A DNA stretch of 64,000 nucleotides, from contig NZ_JAGMUL010000207.1 in NCBI RefSeq assembly GCF_019049285.1, positions 62,001 through 126,000 of the forward strand. Reading direction: 5' to 3'. The DNA is from Streptomyces sp. AC550_RSS872 (GTDB taxonomy: Bacteria > Actinomycetota > Actinomycetes > Streptomycetales > Streptomycetaceae). Positions 1-8,250 of this stretch are shown here, piece after piece; position 1 is the first letter of the stretch, and each line of letters opens with the position of its first letter. The notes beneath the pieces were generated by a model. It worked only from the letters and a program-made list of their open reading frames with translations. It was not told where the DNA came from and ran no database searches. Position numbers and translations under genes: made by a program.

Positions 1-685
1 CGACGTCTCCTTCGACGTACGGCGCGGCGAGATCGTCGGCCTCGCGGGACTGGTCGGCGCCGGCCGTACCGAGGTCGCCCGGGCCGTGTTCGGCATCGAC
101 CGCTGGGACGCCGGGGAGGTCGAGGTGGACGGTCGCAAGCTCACCAATGGCGCCCCGTCCACCGCCATGGCCTCCGGCCTCGCCCTGGTCCCCGAGGACC
201 GGCGTGCGCAGGGTCTGGTGATGGACATGTCCATCGAGCGCAACATCGGCCTCACCGGCCTTCGTACCACCGTCAGGGCCGGGCTGATGGACCGCGGCGC
301 CGAACGCAGCCGCTCCCTCGACTGGGCCGTCAAGCTCCAGGTCAAGTACGCGCGGATCGCCGACACCGTGAACACCCTGTCCGGCGGAAACCAGCAGAAG
401 GTCGTCCTCGCCAAGTGGCTCGCCACCGGCCCGAGGGTGCTGATCGTCGACGAGCCCACCCGCGGTATCGACGTCGGCACCAAGGCCGAGGTGCACCGGC
501 TGCTCAGCGAGCTGGCCGCCGACGGCGTGGCCGTCCTGATGATCTCCTCCGACCTGCCCGAGATCCTCGGCATGGCCGACCGCGTGCTCGTGATGCACGA
601 GGGCCGCCTGACCGCCGAGATCCCCCGCTCCGAAGCCACCGAGGAAACCGTGATGGCCGCAGCAACGGGGAGGGCCGCCGCATGA
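1..685 (+). CDS. Sugar ABC transporter ATP-binding protein, 5'-truncated by window edge (probable rhamnose uptake)
   Basis: This is the C-terminal nucleotide-binding domain of a two-domain sugar ABC ATPase of the RbsA/MglA/RhaT type, which would power uptake by the two permeases that follow. The reading frame is open from base 2. About 17 residues in is the degenerate second-domain Walker A motif GLVGAGRTE; the signature LSGGNQQK lies near visible residue 126 and Walker B VLIVDEPT near 146. Full proteins of this class are about 500 residues, so roughly half is outside the window. The TGA stop overlaps the ATG of the first permease by four bases, so the two are translationally coupled. The rhamnose specificity is inferred from the mutarotase gene downstream, not from this domain. 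Confidence 0.9.
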   Translation, partial: DVSFDVRRGEIVGLAGLVGAGRTEVARAVFGIDRWDAGEVEVDGRKLTNGAPSTAMASGLALVPEDRRAQGLVMDMSIERNIGLTGLRTTVRAGLMDRGAERSRSLDWAVKLQVKYARIADTVNTLSGGNQQKVVLAKWLATGPRVLIVDEPTRGIDVGTKAEVHRLLSELAADGVAVLMISSDLPEILGMADRVLVMHEGRLTAEIPRSEATEETVMAAATGRAAA

Positions 686-1722
686 CGGTGACCACTCCCG
701 ACGAGGCACCTGTCACCGACGTACCCAAGTCCAGCGGCACCCGCCTCGTCGACCGCGTCTTCAAGATGCGCGAACTCGCCATCCTGGCCGTCTTCCTGGT
801 GATGATCGTCGTCACCCAGCTCGGCAACAGCCAGTTCCTCACCGAGCAGGGCATCAAGGACCTGCTGCTGAACGCGACGATCCTCGTCCTGGTCGCCACG
901 GGCCAGTCCCTGGTGGTGATCACCAGGAACGTCGACCTCTCCGTCGGCTCCACGCTCGGCGTCAGCGCCTTCGCCGCCGGTACCTATCTCCAGGGCGGCG
1001 GCAACCCGGTGGTCGCCGTGCTGCTGGCGATCCTCATGGGCGTCGGCTTCGGCCTGCTGAACGGCCTGCTCGTCAGCCTCGGCCAGGTGCCGGCGCTGGT
1101 GGTCACCCTCGGCACGCTCTACATCATCCGCGGCATCGACTCCATCTGGGTCGGCTCCCGCCAGATCACCGCGGCCGACCTGCCGGACGGCTTCGTCGAC
1201 TTCGGCTCCGGTGGCATCTCCGCGGTGCCCTGGCTGGCGCTGATCGCCGTCGCCGTCCTGGTGGCCACCGCGTACTACCTCAAGCACTACGGCAGCGGCC
1301 GCGAGCTGTACGCCCTCGGCTCCAACCCCGAGGCCGCCCGCCTCGCCGGCATCCCCGTCCGCAAGCGGATCCTCGCCGCGTACACCTTCTGCGGTGCGCT
1401 CGCCGGACTCGCGGGCGCCATGTACCTGGCCCGGTTCGGCAACGTCGACTCCGGCACCGGCAACGGCTATGAACTCACCGTCGTCAGCGCGGTCGTGGTC
1501 GGCGGCGTCGTCTTCACCGGCGGCTCCGGCAGCGTCTACGGCGCGGCACTCGGCGCACTGCTGCTGACCTCCATCAACAGCGTGCTGCCCGCCCTCGGCG
1601 TCAGCTCCGTCTGGGTCCTCGCCATCAACGGCATCCTGCTCATCCTCGCCATCGCGGTCGACCGGATCGTCGCGCTGCGCGTGGCCAACGCACTGAAGAA
1701 GAGGAACGCCCGCCATGGCTGA
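682..1722 (+). CDS. Sugar ABC transporter permease 1 (probable rhamnose)
   Basis: This 346-residue integral membrane protein belongs to the AraH/RbsC branched permease family and forms half of the transmembrane channel of the importer. After a polar N-terminus of about 30 residues it has roughly eight to ten hydrophobic segments. The cytoplasmic loop contains the EAARLAGI motif that touches the ATPase in this family. I chose ATG 682 because it overlaps the upstream stop as ATGA; the longer upstream frame is only the shadow of the ATPase gene. It overlaps the second permease by eight bases. RhaP-type function is inferred from the operon context. Confidence 0.9.
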   Translation: MTVTTPDEAPVTDVPKSSGTRLVDRVFKMRELAILAVFLVMIVVTQLGNSQFLTEQGIKDLLLNATILVLVATGQSLVVITRNVDLSVGSTLGVSAFAAGTYLQGGGNPVVAVLLAILMGVGFGLLNGLLVSLGQVPALVVTLGTLYIIRGIDSIWVGSRQITAADLPDGFVDFGSGGISAVPWLALIAVAVLVATAYYLKHYGSGRELYALGSNPEAARLAGIPVRKRILAAYTFCGALAGLAGAMYLARFGNVDSGTGNGYELTVVSAVVVGGVVFTGGSGSVYGAALGALLLTSINSVLPALGVSSVWVLAINGILLILAIAVDRIVALRVANALKKRNARHG

Positions 1723-2719
1723 CTTCTCCCTGAGCCGAGCGATCCGCTGGTCCGCCTTGAAAAGGTGGGATTCAGCCGTCGGCGCGCTGCTGATCGTCGT
1801 GCTCCTGCTGTCCTTCGGAACGGTCGACGGTTTCGGGAACGCCCTCAACCTGTCGTTCCTGATCGGAAACACCCTTCCGATCGCGATGATCGCCCTGCCG
1901 ATGACGCTCCTGGTCGTCTCGGGCGAGATCGATCTCTCGGTCGCCTCCACCGCCGGTCTCTCCGGCGCCGTGATGGGCGCCCTGTGGAACCAGGGCATGA
2001 CGATCGAGACGATCATCCCGGTCTGCCTGGCGCTCGGTGTGGTGTGCGGACTGATCAACGGTCTGCTGGTGACCAGGCTGGGACTGCCGTCGCTCGCCGT
2101 CACCATCGGCACCCTCGCCGCCTACCGGGGCATCGCACAGATCGTGCTCGGCTCCGACGCGGTGACCGACTTCCCCACCCAGTACCTGGACTTCGCGGCC
2201 GGACGCATCGGCGACACCTTCATCCCGTACGCCCTCCTGCCCTTCCTGGTCCTGCTCGCCGTCGCCGTGGTCGCGCTGCACGCCACCCCGTTCGGACGGT
2301 CGCTGTTCGCGATCGGCGCGAGCGAGGAGGCGGCGCGGTTCGCCGGGATCCGCGTCAGGCGGCAGAAGCTGATCCTGTTCACGGTGACGGGGCTGATGGC
2401 CTCGCTCACCGGGATCTTCTGGGCGCTGCATTACGCGAGCGCTCGCTATGACAACGCCACCGGGCTTGAACTGTCGGTCGTGGCTGCCGTGTTGCTCGGC
2501 GGTATCGACTTCGACGGGGGCAAGGGCACGTTGGGCGGTGCGATTGCGGGAGTGTTCCTGCTCGGCGCGCTGCAAAACGTCATGAGCCTCCAGGACGTCT
2601 CCGCCCAGTCGCAGATCGTCGTCACCGGCGTACTGCTGGTCCTGTCCGTGCTCGGCCCCCGGGTCGCTCGGCAGATCTCCGTCGCCAGGGCCGGGCGCAG
2701 AGCGCAAGCGCTCCGCTAG
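1715..2719 (+). CDS. Sugar ABC transporter permease 2 (probable rhamnose)
   Basis: This 334-residue membrane protein is the second channel subunit, a paralogue of the preceding permease. It contains the equivalent coupling motif EEAARFAGI in a loop after about residue 200 and the conserved glycine-rich segment following a DFDGGKGT stretch. Two different permeases with one tandem ATPase is the layout of rhamnose (RhaPQ) and some autoinducer-2/ribose importers. The start overlaps the upstream gene by eight bases, with an AAGAGG-like ribosome site inside that gene. Base 2700-2713, at its very end, holds a palindrome discussed separately. The C-terminus is basic and probably cytoplasmic. Confidence 0.9.
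   Translation: MADFSLSRAIRWSALKRWDSAVGALLIVVLLLSFGTVDGFGNALNLSFLIGNTLPIAMIALPMTLLVVSGEIDLSVASTAGLSGAVMGALWNQGMTIETIIPVCLALGVVCGLINGLLVTRLGLPSLAVTIGTLAAYRGIAQIVLGSDAVTDFPTQYLDFAAGRIGDTFIPYALLPFLVLLAVAVVALHATPFGRSLFAIGASEEAARFAGIRVRRQKLILFTVTGLMASLTGIFWALHYASARYDNATGLELSVVAAVLLGGIDFDGGKGTLGGAIAGVFLLGALQNVMSLQDVSAQSQIVVTGVLLVLSVLGPRVARQISVARAGRRAQALR
2700..2713. promoter_or_regulatory. LacI-like palindrome at the end of permease 2
   Basis: The sequence reads GAGCGC-AA-GCGCTC, two perfect 6-base arms around AA. The arms resemble LacI-family half-sites, and a LacI regulator is encoded 3 kb downstream. It lies about 105 bases before the binding-protein start. It could equally be a coincidence within coding sequence or an RNA hairpin. 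Confidence 0.25.
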
Positions 2720-2742
2720 CAAGGCCGTCTTCCGTCTTCCGG

Positions 2743-2790
2743 CCGTATGTGGCTGGTCGCGCAGTTCCCCGCGCCCCTTTGGGGCGCGTC
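2743..2790. repeat. Streptomyces dispersed intergenic repeat, copy 1, with strong hairpin
   Basis: Read on the minus strand this is the common streptomycete unit ggggcgcggggaact followed by gcgcgaccagccacat. Inside it, CGCGCCCC at 2770-2777 and GGGGCGCG at 2781-2788 form a perfect 8-bp stem with a TTT loop. It separates the permease genes from the binding-protein gene. Related copies occur near 53461-53525 and 58863-58915. It may act as a partial terminator or as a 3' RNA-stabilising hairpin setting different expression of permease and binding protein. Confidence 0.6.
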
Positions 2791-2818
2791 ACACTCACCT
2801 TCGTAAAAGGAACCCACC

Positions 2819-3901
2819 ATGCGCAAGGCATCCGCCCGCCGTACCTGCGCGGCCCTCGCCGCCGTCACCTCGCTCGCCCTGGCCGTCACCGCCTGCGGTG
2901 GCACCACCAAGGAGGACGTCAAGAACGAGGGTGCCTCCGCCGCCACCGGCGGCAAGGCCGACCCGAATGCCGAGCTGAAGAAGGGCCTGACCGTCGGCTT
3001 CCTGCCCAAGCAGGTCAACAACCCGTACTTCACCTCCGCCGACAAGGGCGGCGAGGCGGCCCTGAAGGAGCTGGGGTCCAGCTACAAGGAGGTCGGCCCG
3101 TCCAGCGCGACCGACACCGCCGGCCAGGTGTCGTACGTCAACACGCTCACCCAGCAGCAGGTCGACGCGATGGCCGTCTCGGCGCAGGACCCGGGCGCGC
3201 TGTGCACCGCGCTGAAGCAGGCCATGAAGAACGGCATCAAGGTCGTCACCTACGACTCCGACACCACCGCCGACTGCCGCAACGCCTTCGTCTCGCAGGC
3301 CTCCGCCGAGGACCTCGGCCGCACCGAGGTGCAGCTGCTCGCCGAGCAGATCGGCTACAAGGGCGAGATCGCGATCCTGTCCGCCGCGCAGACCGCGACG
3401 AACCAGAACGTCTGGATCGACTACATGAAGAAGGAGCTGGAGGACCCCAAGTACAAGGACATCAAGCTCGTCAAGGTCGCCTACGGTGACGACGACGCCC
3501 AGAAGTCCTTCCAGCAGACCCAGGGCCTGCTCCAGGAGTACCCGAACCTGAAGGGGATCATCTCCCCGACCACCGTCGGCATCAAGGCGGCCGCCCAGTA
3601 CCTGTCCGGCTCCAAGTACAAGGGCAAGGTCAAGCTGACCGGCCTCGGCACCCCCAACGACATGCGCAAGTACGTCAAGAACGGCACCGTCGAGGCGTTC
3701 GAGCTGTGGGACCCGTCGAAGCTGGGCGAGCTGGCCGCGCGTACCGCCGTCGCCCTGTCCTCCGGGCAGATCACCGGCAAGGAGGGCGAGACCTTCAAGG
3801 CCGGCGCCATGGGCGAGTACACCATCGGCAAGGACGGCGTGATCAGCCTCGGCAAGCCGACCGTCTTCGACGCCAAGAACATCGACCAGTTCAACTTCTA
3901 G
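2819..3901 (+). CDS. rhaS: Rhamnose ABC transporter substrate-binding lipoprotein (RhaS type)
   Basis: This 360-residue protein is the extracellular binding component of the importer. Residues 1-26 are a lipoprotein signal: basic start, hydrophobic stretch, then a lipobox ending VTAC with the lipidated Cys near residue 24. The mature part is a periplasmic-binding-protein type 1 (sugar class) fold, opening with VGFLPKQVNNPYF and containing the hinge-region pattern of RbsB/RhaS proteins, including TYDSDTTADCR. ATG 2819 follows a GTAAAAGGAACC ribosome site. The length matches RhaS-type proteins. It is followed 17 bases later by the mutarotase gene, which supports L-rhamnose as the substrate. A related deoxy-sugar remains possible. 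Confidence 0.87.
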   Translation: MRKASARRTCAALAAVTSLALAVTACGGTTKEDVKNEGASAATGGKADPNAELKKGLTVGFLPKQVNNPYFTSADKGGEAALKELGSSYKEVGPSSATDTAGQVSYVNTLTQQQVDAMAVSAQDPGALCTALKQAMKNGIKVVTYDSDTTADCRNAFVSQASAEDLGRTEVQLLAEQIGYKGEIAILSAAQTATNQNVWIDYMKKELEDPKYKDIKLVKVAYGDDDAQKSFQQTQGLLQEYPNLKGIISPTTVGIKAAAQYLSGSKYKGKVKLTGLGTPNDMRKYVKNGTVEAFELWDPSKLGELAARTAVALSSGQITGKEGETFKAGAMGEYTIGKDGVISLGKPTVFDAKNIDQFNF

Positions 3902-3918
3902 GATCTGGAGGGTTGTTG

Positions 3919-4239
3919 ATGCAACGCGTGTGCTTCCTGCTGAAAGTCCGTCAGGACCGCCTGGACGAGTACCGCGAGCGGCACGCCGCCGTGTGGCCGG
4001 AGATGCTCGAAGCGCTCTCCGCCACCGGCTGGCACAACTACTCCCTCTTCCTGCGGGAGGACGGCCTCCTGGTCGGCTACCTGGAGACCGAGGACTTCGC
4101 CGCCGCACAGGCCGGCATGGAGGCCGCCGAGGTCAACGCCCGCTGGCAGAAGGAGATGGCGCCGTTCTTCGAGTCGCTGGACGGCGCCCGACCCGACGAG
4201 GCCATGAAGCCGCTCACCGAAGTGTTCCACCTGGCCTGA
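3919..4239 (+). CDS. rhaM: L-rhamnose mutarotase
   Basis: This 106-residue enzyme interconverts the alpha and beta anomers of L-rhamnose so that imported sugar can enter the isomerase pathway. The sequence is the dimeric alpha/beta ferredoxin-like RhaM/YiiL fold: an N-terminal strand MQRVCFLLKV, the segment ERHAAVWPEM with the conserved His and Trp-Pro, a central HNYSLFL strand, and a C-terminal LTEVFHLA. Length and motifs match the family. ATG 3919 follows a GGAGG ribosome site within 10 bases and lies 17 bases after the binding-protein stop, so it is in the same operon. The neighbouring transporter therefore most likely carries L-rhamnose. Confidence 0.93.
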   Translation: MQRVCFLLKVRQDRLDEYRERHAAVWPEMLEALSATGWHNYSLFLREDGLLVGYLETEDFAAAQAGMEAAEVNARWQKEMAPFFESLDGARPDEAMKPLTEVFHLA

Positions 4240-4288
4240 CCCCCGCGTTCCCGCTCCCCGCTCCTCGCCGACAATGGAGTCCCCTGAG

Positions 4289-5719
4289 ATGAAGAGACGT
4301 ACGCTGCTGGGCGCCGCCCTCGCTGGAGCCGTGATGACCCCCGCCCTCACCTCGGGCATCGCCCGAGCCGCCGACCCCGGGCCCTCGGTCACTCCGACCG
4401 GCACCACCACGCTGGACACCCAGGCCATCTTCTTCGTGTCGTACGACGGCCTGGTCAACAACAACTCCTTCCAGAAGAACGGCCTGCTGACCTACAAGGG
4501 CTACCAGTACGCCGTCTGGTACACCGCCGACCGCAACGCCGTCGTCGGCCGCCGCGCACTCGGCTCCAGCACCTGGTCCACGGTCAAGGTCGGCCACACC
4601 CTGCGCTACAACGACTCCCACAACGTCATCTCGATGGGGATCTCCAAGGTCGACGGCCGTCTCCACCTCAACATGGACTCGCACAGCGACGGGTTCACCT
4701 ACGTCAAGTCGGTCGCCGGGCTCGTGGACAACCCGGCCGGCCTGAGCTGGACCACGAGCCGCTTCGGCGCACCCCAGTCGACCCTGGACGGCCTCGCGCT
4801 CACCTCGCAGTTCACCTACCCCCAGTTCGTCTCCACCCCCGACGGCAAGCTCCAGCTCGGCTACCGGGTCGCCATCTCCGGCAACGGCCGCAACGCCCTT
4901 GCCGAGTACGACGGTTCGACCTGGACCAACCTGGGGGAGTGGAGCAGCTCCACGGGCACCTACACCAGCGAGCACGGCTCCTCGACCGCCCGCAACATGT
5001 ACCTGCACGGCATCGACTACGACAGGAACGGCCGGCTGCACTCGTTCTTCACCTGGCGTGAGCAGAACGGCGCCGTGATGTGCAACGGCGGCGGCATCAC
5101 CAACCACGACACCGGCTACGTCTACTCCGACGACCGCGGCCGCACCTGGCGCAACGACGCGGGCGCCGTGGTCGGCACCACCGGCGGCTCCGACAAGGTC
5201 GCCGTCACCGACGGCGGCCTGGTGATCGACGCGCTCAACCCGGACCACTCCCTGATGAACCAGGAGAGCCAGTTCACCGACTCCGCCGGCCTGCCGCACG
5301 CGATCATCAGCTATGTTCCCGGCCGCTTCGGCCAGTGCACCACGAACTACGTCGCCGACCGCACCGCCAGCGGCCGCGCCTTCCATGTCCGCAAGAACTC
5401 CTCCGGCACCTGGCAGAAGACCGAGATCCCGGTCCCGCTGAACTCCAGCCAGCGCACCAAGCTGATCCTTGACAAATACGACAACGCGTATGCGATCTTC
5501 CCGTTCTGCCGGATAGCGGGCGCCTCCAAGGCCTCCGGATACACCGACTGGACGGTGCTGTACGACGGCGTCACCGCCGGACTCAACGCCTTCGGCGAGG
5601 TCGTGATCGACGAGAGCCGTGTCGCACAGGACAACTTCCTGTCGATCATGTACCAGGAGAAGTCCAGCGGTACGACGCCCTCGGCGCTGCGCAACGTCAA
5701 CTTCCGCCTTCCTGTCTGA
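4289..5719 (+). CDS. Tat-exported BNR-4-type beta-propeller, candidate rhamnoglycan-active enzyme
   Basis: The 476-residue product has a twin-arginine signal (KRRTLLGAALAG, cleavage near an ARA-A site at about residue 27) and is therefore secreted folded. The remainder is rich in Asp/Asn/Gly turns with repeated Trp-Thr and His-containing blades, such as NDSHNVISMGI and HSFFTWREQNG, as in the BNR_4 seven-bladed propellers that include ulvan lyases and Rha-GlcA-active enzymes. I chose ATG 4289 over ATG 4274 because GGAG lies nine bases upstream and the twin-arginine signal then begins properly. Its place in the rhamnose operon suggests it frees rhamnose from an extracellular glycan. The family assignment is from memory of sequence patterns. 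Confidence 0.75.
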   Translation: MKRRTLLGAALAGAVMTPALTSGIARAADPGPSVTPTGTTTLDTQAIFFVSYDGLVNNNSFQKNGLLTYKGYQYAVWYTADRNAVVGRRALGSSTWSTVKVGHTLRYNDSHNVISMGISKVDGRLHLNMDSHSDGFTYVKSVAGLVDNPAGLSWTTSRFGAPQSTLDGLALTSQFTYPQFVSTPDGKLQLGYRVAISGNGRNALAEYDGSTWTNLGEWSSSTGTYTSEHGSSTARNMYLHGIDYDRNGRLHSFFTWREQNGAVMCNGGGITNHDTGYVYSDDRGRTWRNDAGAVVGTTGGSDKVAVTDGGLVIDALNPDHSLMNQESQFTDSAGLPHAIISYVPGRFGQCTTNYVADRTASGRAFHVRKNSSGTWQKTEIPVPLNSSQRTKLILDKYDNAYAIFPFCRIAGASKASGYTDWTVLYDGVTAGLNAFGEVVIDESRVAQDNFLSIMYQEKSSGTTPSALRNVNFRLPV

Positions 5720-5793
5720 CCACAGCCGTTGTGGGCGGCTTGACGGTAATGTGCCTTCCCGCCGCCCCTCGTCTCCCTGGAGGTCCCTGCCCG

Positions 5794-6819
5794 ATGACCC
5801 AGTCGGTGGGTATCAAGGACGTCGCCCGCGCCGCCGGAGTCTCCGTCGGCACGGTCTCGAACGTCATCAACCGCCCGGACGCGGTCGCGACCGAGACCCG
5901 GGCGCGCGTGCAGTCCGCGATAGACCGGCTGGGCTATGTCCGCAGCGAGTCCGCGCGCCAACTGCGCGCGGGCCGCAGCAGGATCATGGGGCTGCTCGTT
6001 CTCGACATGGGCAACCCCTTCTTCGTCGACGTGGCGCGCGGGGCCGAGCGGACCGCGCGCGACGCCGGGCTCGGCGTGATGGTCTGCAACAGCGCACAGA
6101 GCGCGAGTGAGGAGGCCGACTATCTGTCGCTCTTCGCCGAGCAGCGGGTGCGGGGCGTCCTGCTGACCCCGGCCGACGCCACGGGCCGCAACATCGAAAC
6201 GTTCCGGCGGCACCACATCCCCTTTGTCCTCGTCGACCGCGTCGCCGAGGGCACCACCGAGTGCTCGGTCTCCGTCGACGACGTCGCGGGCGGCGCGCTC
6301 GCCGTGCGCCACCTCGTCGACGCCGGCCACCGCTCCATCGCCTACGTCAGCGGCCCGCCCGGCCTGAACCAGGTCCGCGACCGTCGCACCGGCGCCCTGA
6401 ACGCGCTGGAGGAGGCCGGCCTCGGTCCCGAGCACTTGCGTGAACTGCCCACCGAGCGGCTCGACGTCGCCGCCGGCCGCGACGCCGGCGCGCGCCTGCT
6501 CGGCCTCGCGGACCGCCCCACCGCCGTCTTCTGCGCCAACGACCTGCTCGCCCTCGGCGTCCTCCAGGCCATGTACGCGGCCGGCATCAAGGTCCCCGAC
6601 GACCTCGCGATCGTCGGCTACGACGACATCGAGTTCGCGGCCGCCGCTGCCGTCCCCCTCACCTCCGTACGGCAGCCGGCCGTCACCATGGGCACCCTCG
6701 CCGCGGAGATGCTGCTGGAGGAGACGGAGGAGGAGGCCGGAGGGAAGAAGCACGAGCACCGCAGGGTCGTCCTTCAGCCGGAGCTCGTGGTACGGCGGTC
6801 CAGCCTCGCCGCCCGCTGA
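5794..6819 (+). CDS. LacI-family transcriptional regulator of the rhamnose locus
   Basis: This 341-residue repressor-type protein has an N-terminal helix-turn-helix and hinge (residues about 5-60, with VARAAGVSVGTVSNVIN) followed by a periplasmic-binding-protein-like effector domain with typical LacI stretches such as GLLVLDMGNPFF and PTAVFCANDLLALGV. ATG 5794 is preceded by CTGGAGG at the right distance; the frame upstream of it has no homology. It is the last gene of the rhamnose block and probably responds to the transported sugar or its product. The locus promoter lies left of the window, so its main operator is not visible here, apart from a possible palindrome at 2700-2713. Confidence 0.9.
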   Translation: MTQSVGIKDVARAAGVSVGTVSNVINRPDAVATETRARVQSAIDRLGYVRSESARQLRAGRSRIMGLLVLDMGNPFFVDVARGAERTARDAGLGVMVCNSAQSASEEADYLSLFAEQRVRGVLLTPADATGRNIETFRRHHIPFVLVDRVAEGTTECSVSVDDVAGGALAVRHLVDAGHRSIAYVSGPPGLNQVRDRRTGALNALEEAGLGPEHLRELPTERLDVAAGRDAGARLLGLADRPTAVFCANDLLALGVLQAMYAAGIKVPDDLAIVGYDDIEFAAAAAVPLTSVRQPAVTMGTLAAEMLLEETEEEAGGKKHEHRRVVLQPELVVRRSSLAAR

Positions 6820-6920
6820 TCGACCGTTCAGTACGATTTCATGATCCTGGGGGTCGGTCGACGGACGAACATGTGCTGAACTGGGACGCGGCCCGAAAAC
6901 CCTCCGTCCCGGGAGCCCTG

Positions 6921-8222
6921 TTGACCGTCAGCTACCGCCAGCCCGGCGTCGTCCTCACCGACCGCCACTTCATCGTGCCCCTCGACCACGACGCCCCGAA
7001 GGGCGAGACGATCGAGCTCTACGCCCGTGAGGTCGTCGCCACCGACAAGGCGCACCAGGACCTGCCGTGGCTGGTCTACCTCCAGGGCGGCCCCGGCTTC
7101 GGGGCGAACCGCTTCGTCGGCAAGGGCGCCTGGCTCGGCCGCGCGCTGAAGGAATACCGCGTCCTGCTCCTCGACCAGCGCGGCACCGGCCACTCGACCC
7201 CCGCCAACCGCCAGACGCTCCCGCTGCGCGGGGGCCCCGCCGAACAGGCCGACTACCTCACGCACTTCCGCGCCGACTCGATCGTCCGCGACTGCGAGGC
7301 GATCCGCGCGGACGTGACCGGCGGCGCCCCCTGGACCGTCCTCGGCCAGAGCTTCGGCGGCTTCTGCACCGTCAACTACCTCTCCAGCGCCCCCGAAGGC
7401 CTGACCGCAGCCGTCATCACCGGTGGCCTGCCCTCCCTCGACGCCCACGCCGACGACGTCTACCGCGCGGCCTACCCGCGCATCGAGAGCAAGGTCGCCG
7501 CGCACTACGCCCGCTACCCGCAGGACGTCGAGCGCGCCCGCCGTATCGCCGACCACCTCCTCGCGCACGACGTGGTCCTGCCGAACGGCTACCGCCTCAC
7601 CGCCGAGGCCTTCCAGTCCCTAGGTATCGTCCTCGGCGGCAGCGAGGGCAGCCACCGTCTGCACTACCTGCTGGAGGACGCCTTCGTGCGCACCCCGCAC
7701 GGCCCGGCCCTCTCGGACGCCTTCCAGGAGGAGGTCCAGGGCCTGCTGTCGTACGCGAGCCACCCGCTGTACGCCCTCGTCCACGAGGCGATCTACGGCC
7801 AGGACACCCGCCCCACCGCCTGGTCCGCCGAGCGCGTGCGCGCCGAGTTCCCGCAGTTCGACGCGGCCAAGGCCCTCGCCGGCGACGGGCCGCTGCTGTT
7901 CACCGGCGAGACCATCCACCCCTGGATGTTCGACTGCGACCCGGCGCTGCGCCCCCTGCGCGAGACCGCCGAACTCCTCGCCGCCCGCACCGACTGGACA
8001 CCCCTGTACGACCCGGCACGCCTCGCCGCCAACGAGGTGCCGGTCGCGGCGGCCGTCTACCACGACGACATGTACGTCGACACCGCCCACTCCCTCGCCA
8101 CCGCCCGTACGATCCGGGGCCTGCGCACCTGGGTCACCGACGAGTTCGAGCACGACGGCGTACGGGCCGGTGGCCCCCGTGTCCTGGACCGGCTGCTCGC
8201 CCTCACCCGTGACGAAGCGTGA
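6921..8222 (+). CDS. Alpha/beta-hydrolase, prolyl aminopeptidase (proline iminopeptidase) family
   Basis: The 433-residue protein has the alpha/beta-hydrolase landmarks of peptidase family S33: the oxyanion segment GGPGFGANRF near residue 55, LLLDQRGTGHST near 90, and the nucleophile elbow GQSFGG near 145. A late HDDMYVDTAHS segment is likely to hold the catalytic His region. It would cleave N-terminal proline or similar residues from peptides in the cytoplasm, as there is no signal peptide. I propose the TTG at 6921, preceded by GGGAG, because homologues begin MTVSYRQPG; a GTG at 6873 in frame is an alternative adding 16 unconserved residues. It starts about 100 bases after the LacI gene. 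Confidence 0.85.
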   Translation: MTVSYRQPGVVLTDRHFIVPLDHDAPKGETIELYAREVVATDKAHQDLPWLVYLQGGPGFGANRFVGKGAWLGRALKEYRVLLLDQRGTGHSTPANRQTLPLRGGPAEQADYLTHFRADSIVRDCEAIRADVTGGAPWTVLGQSFGGFCTVNYLSSAPEGLTAAVITGGLPSLDAHADDVYRAAYPRIESKVAAHYARYPQDVERARRIADHLLAHDVVLPNGYRLTAEAFQSLGIVLGGSEGSHRLHYLLEDAFVRTPHGPALSDAFQEEVQGLLSYASHPLYALVHEAIYGQDTRPTAWSAERVRAEFPQFDAAKALAGDGPLLFTGETIHPWMFDCDPALRPLRETAELLAARTDWTPLYDPARLAANEVPVAAAVYHDDMYVDTAHSLATARTIRGLRTWVTDEFEHDGVRAGGPRVLDRLLALTRDEA

Positions 8223-8250
8223 TGTCAGTGTGACCGGTTAGTGTGCGGGC

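Noticed and set aside
2795..4108. Long minus-strand open frame (437 codons)
   Set aside because: It is the antisense shadow of rhaS and rhaM, rich in Gly/Val/Leu/Asp without any domain. The plus strand has recognised proteins.
4214..6759. Two long minus-strand open frames opposite the propeller and LacI genes
   Set aside because: Composition is that of an antisense frame in high-GC DNA, and the plus-strand genes have clear motifs.
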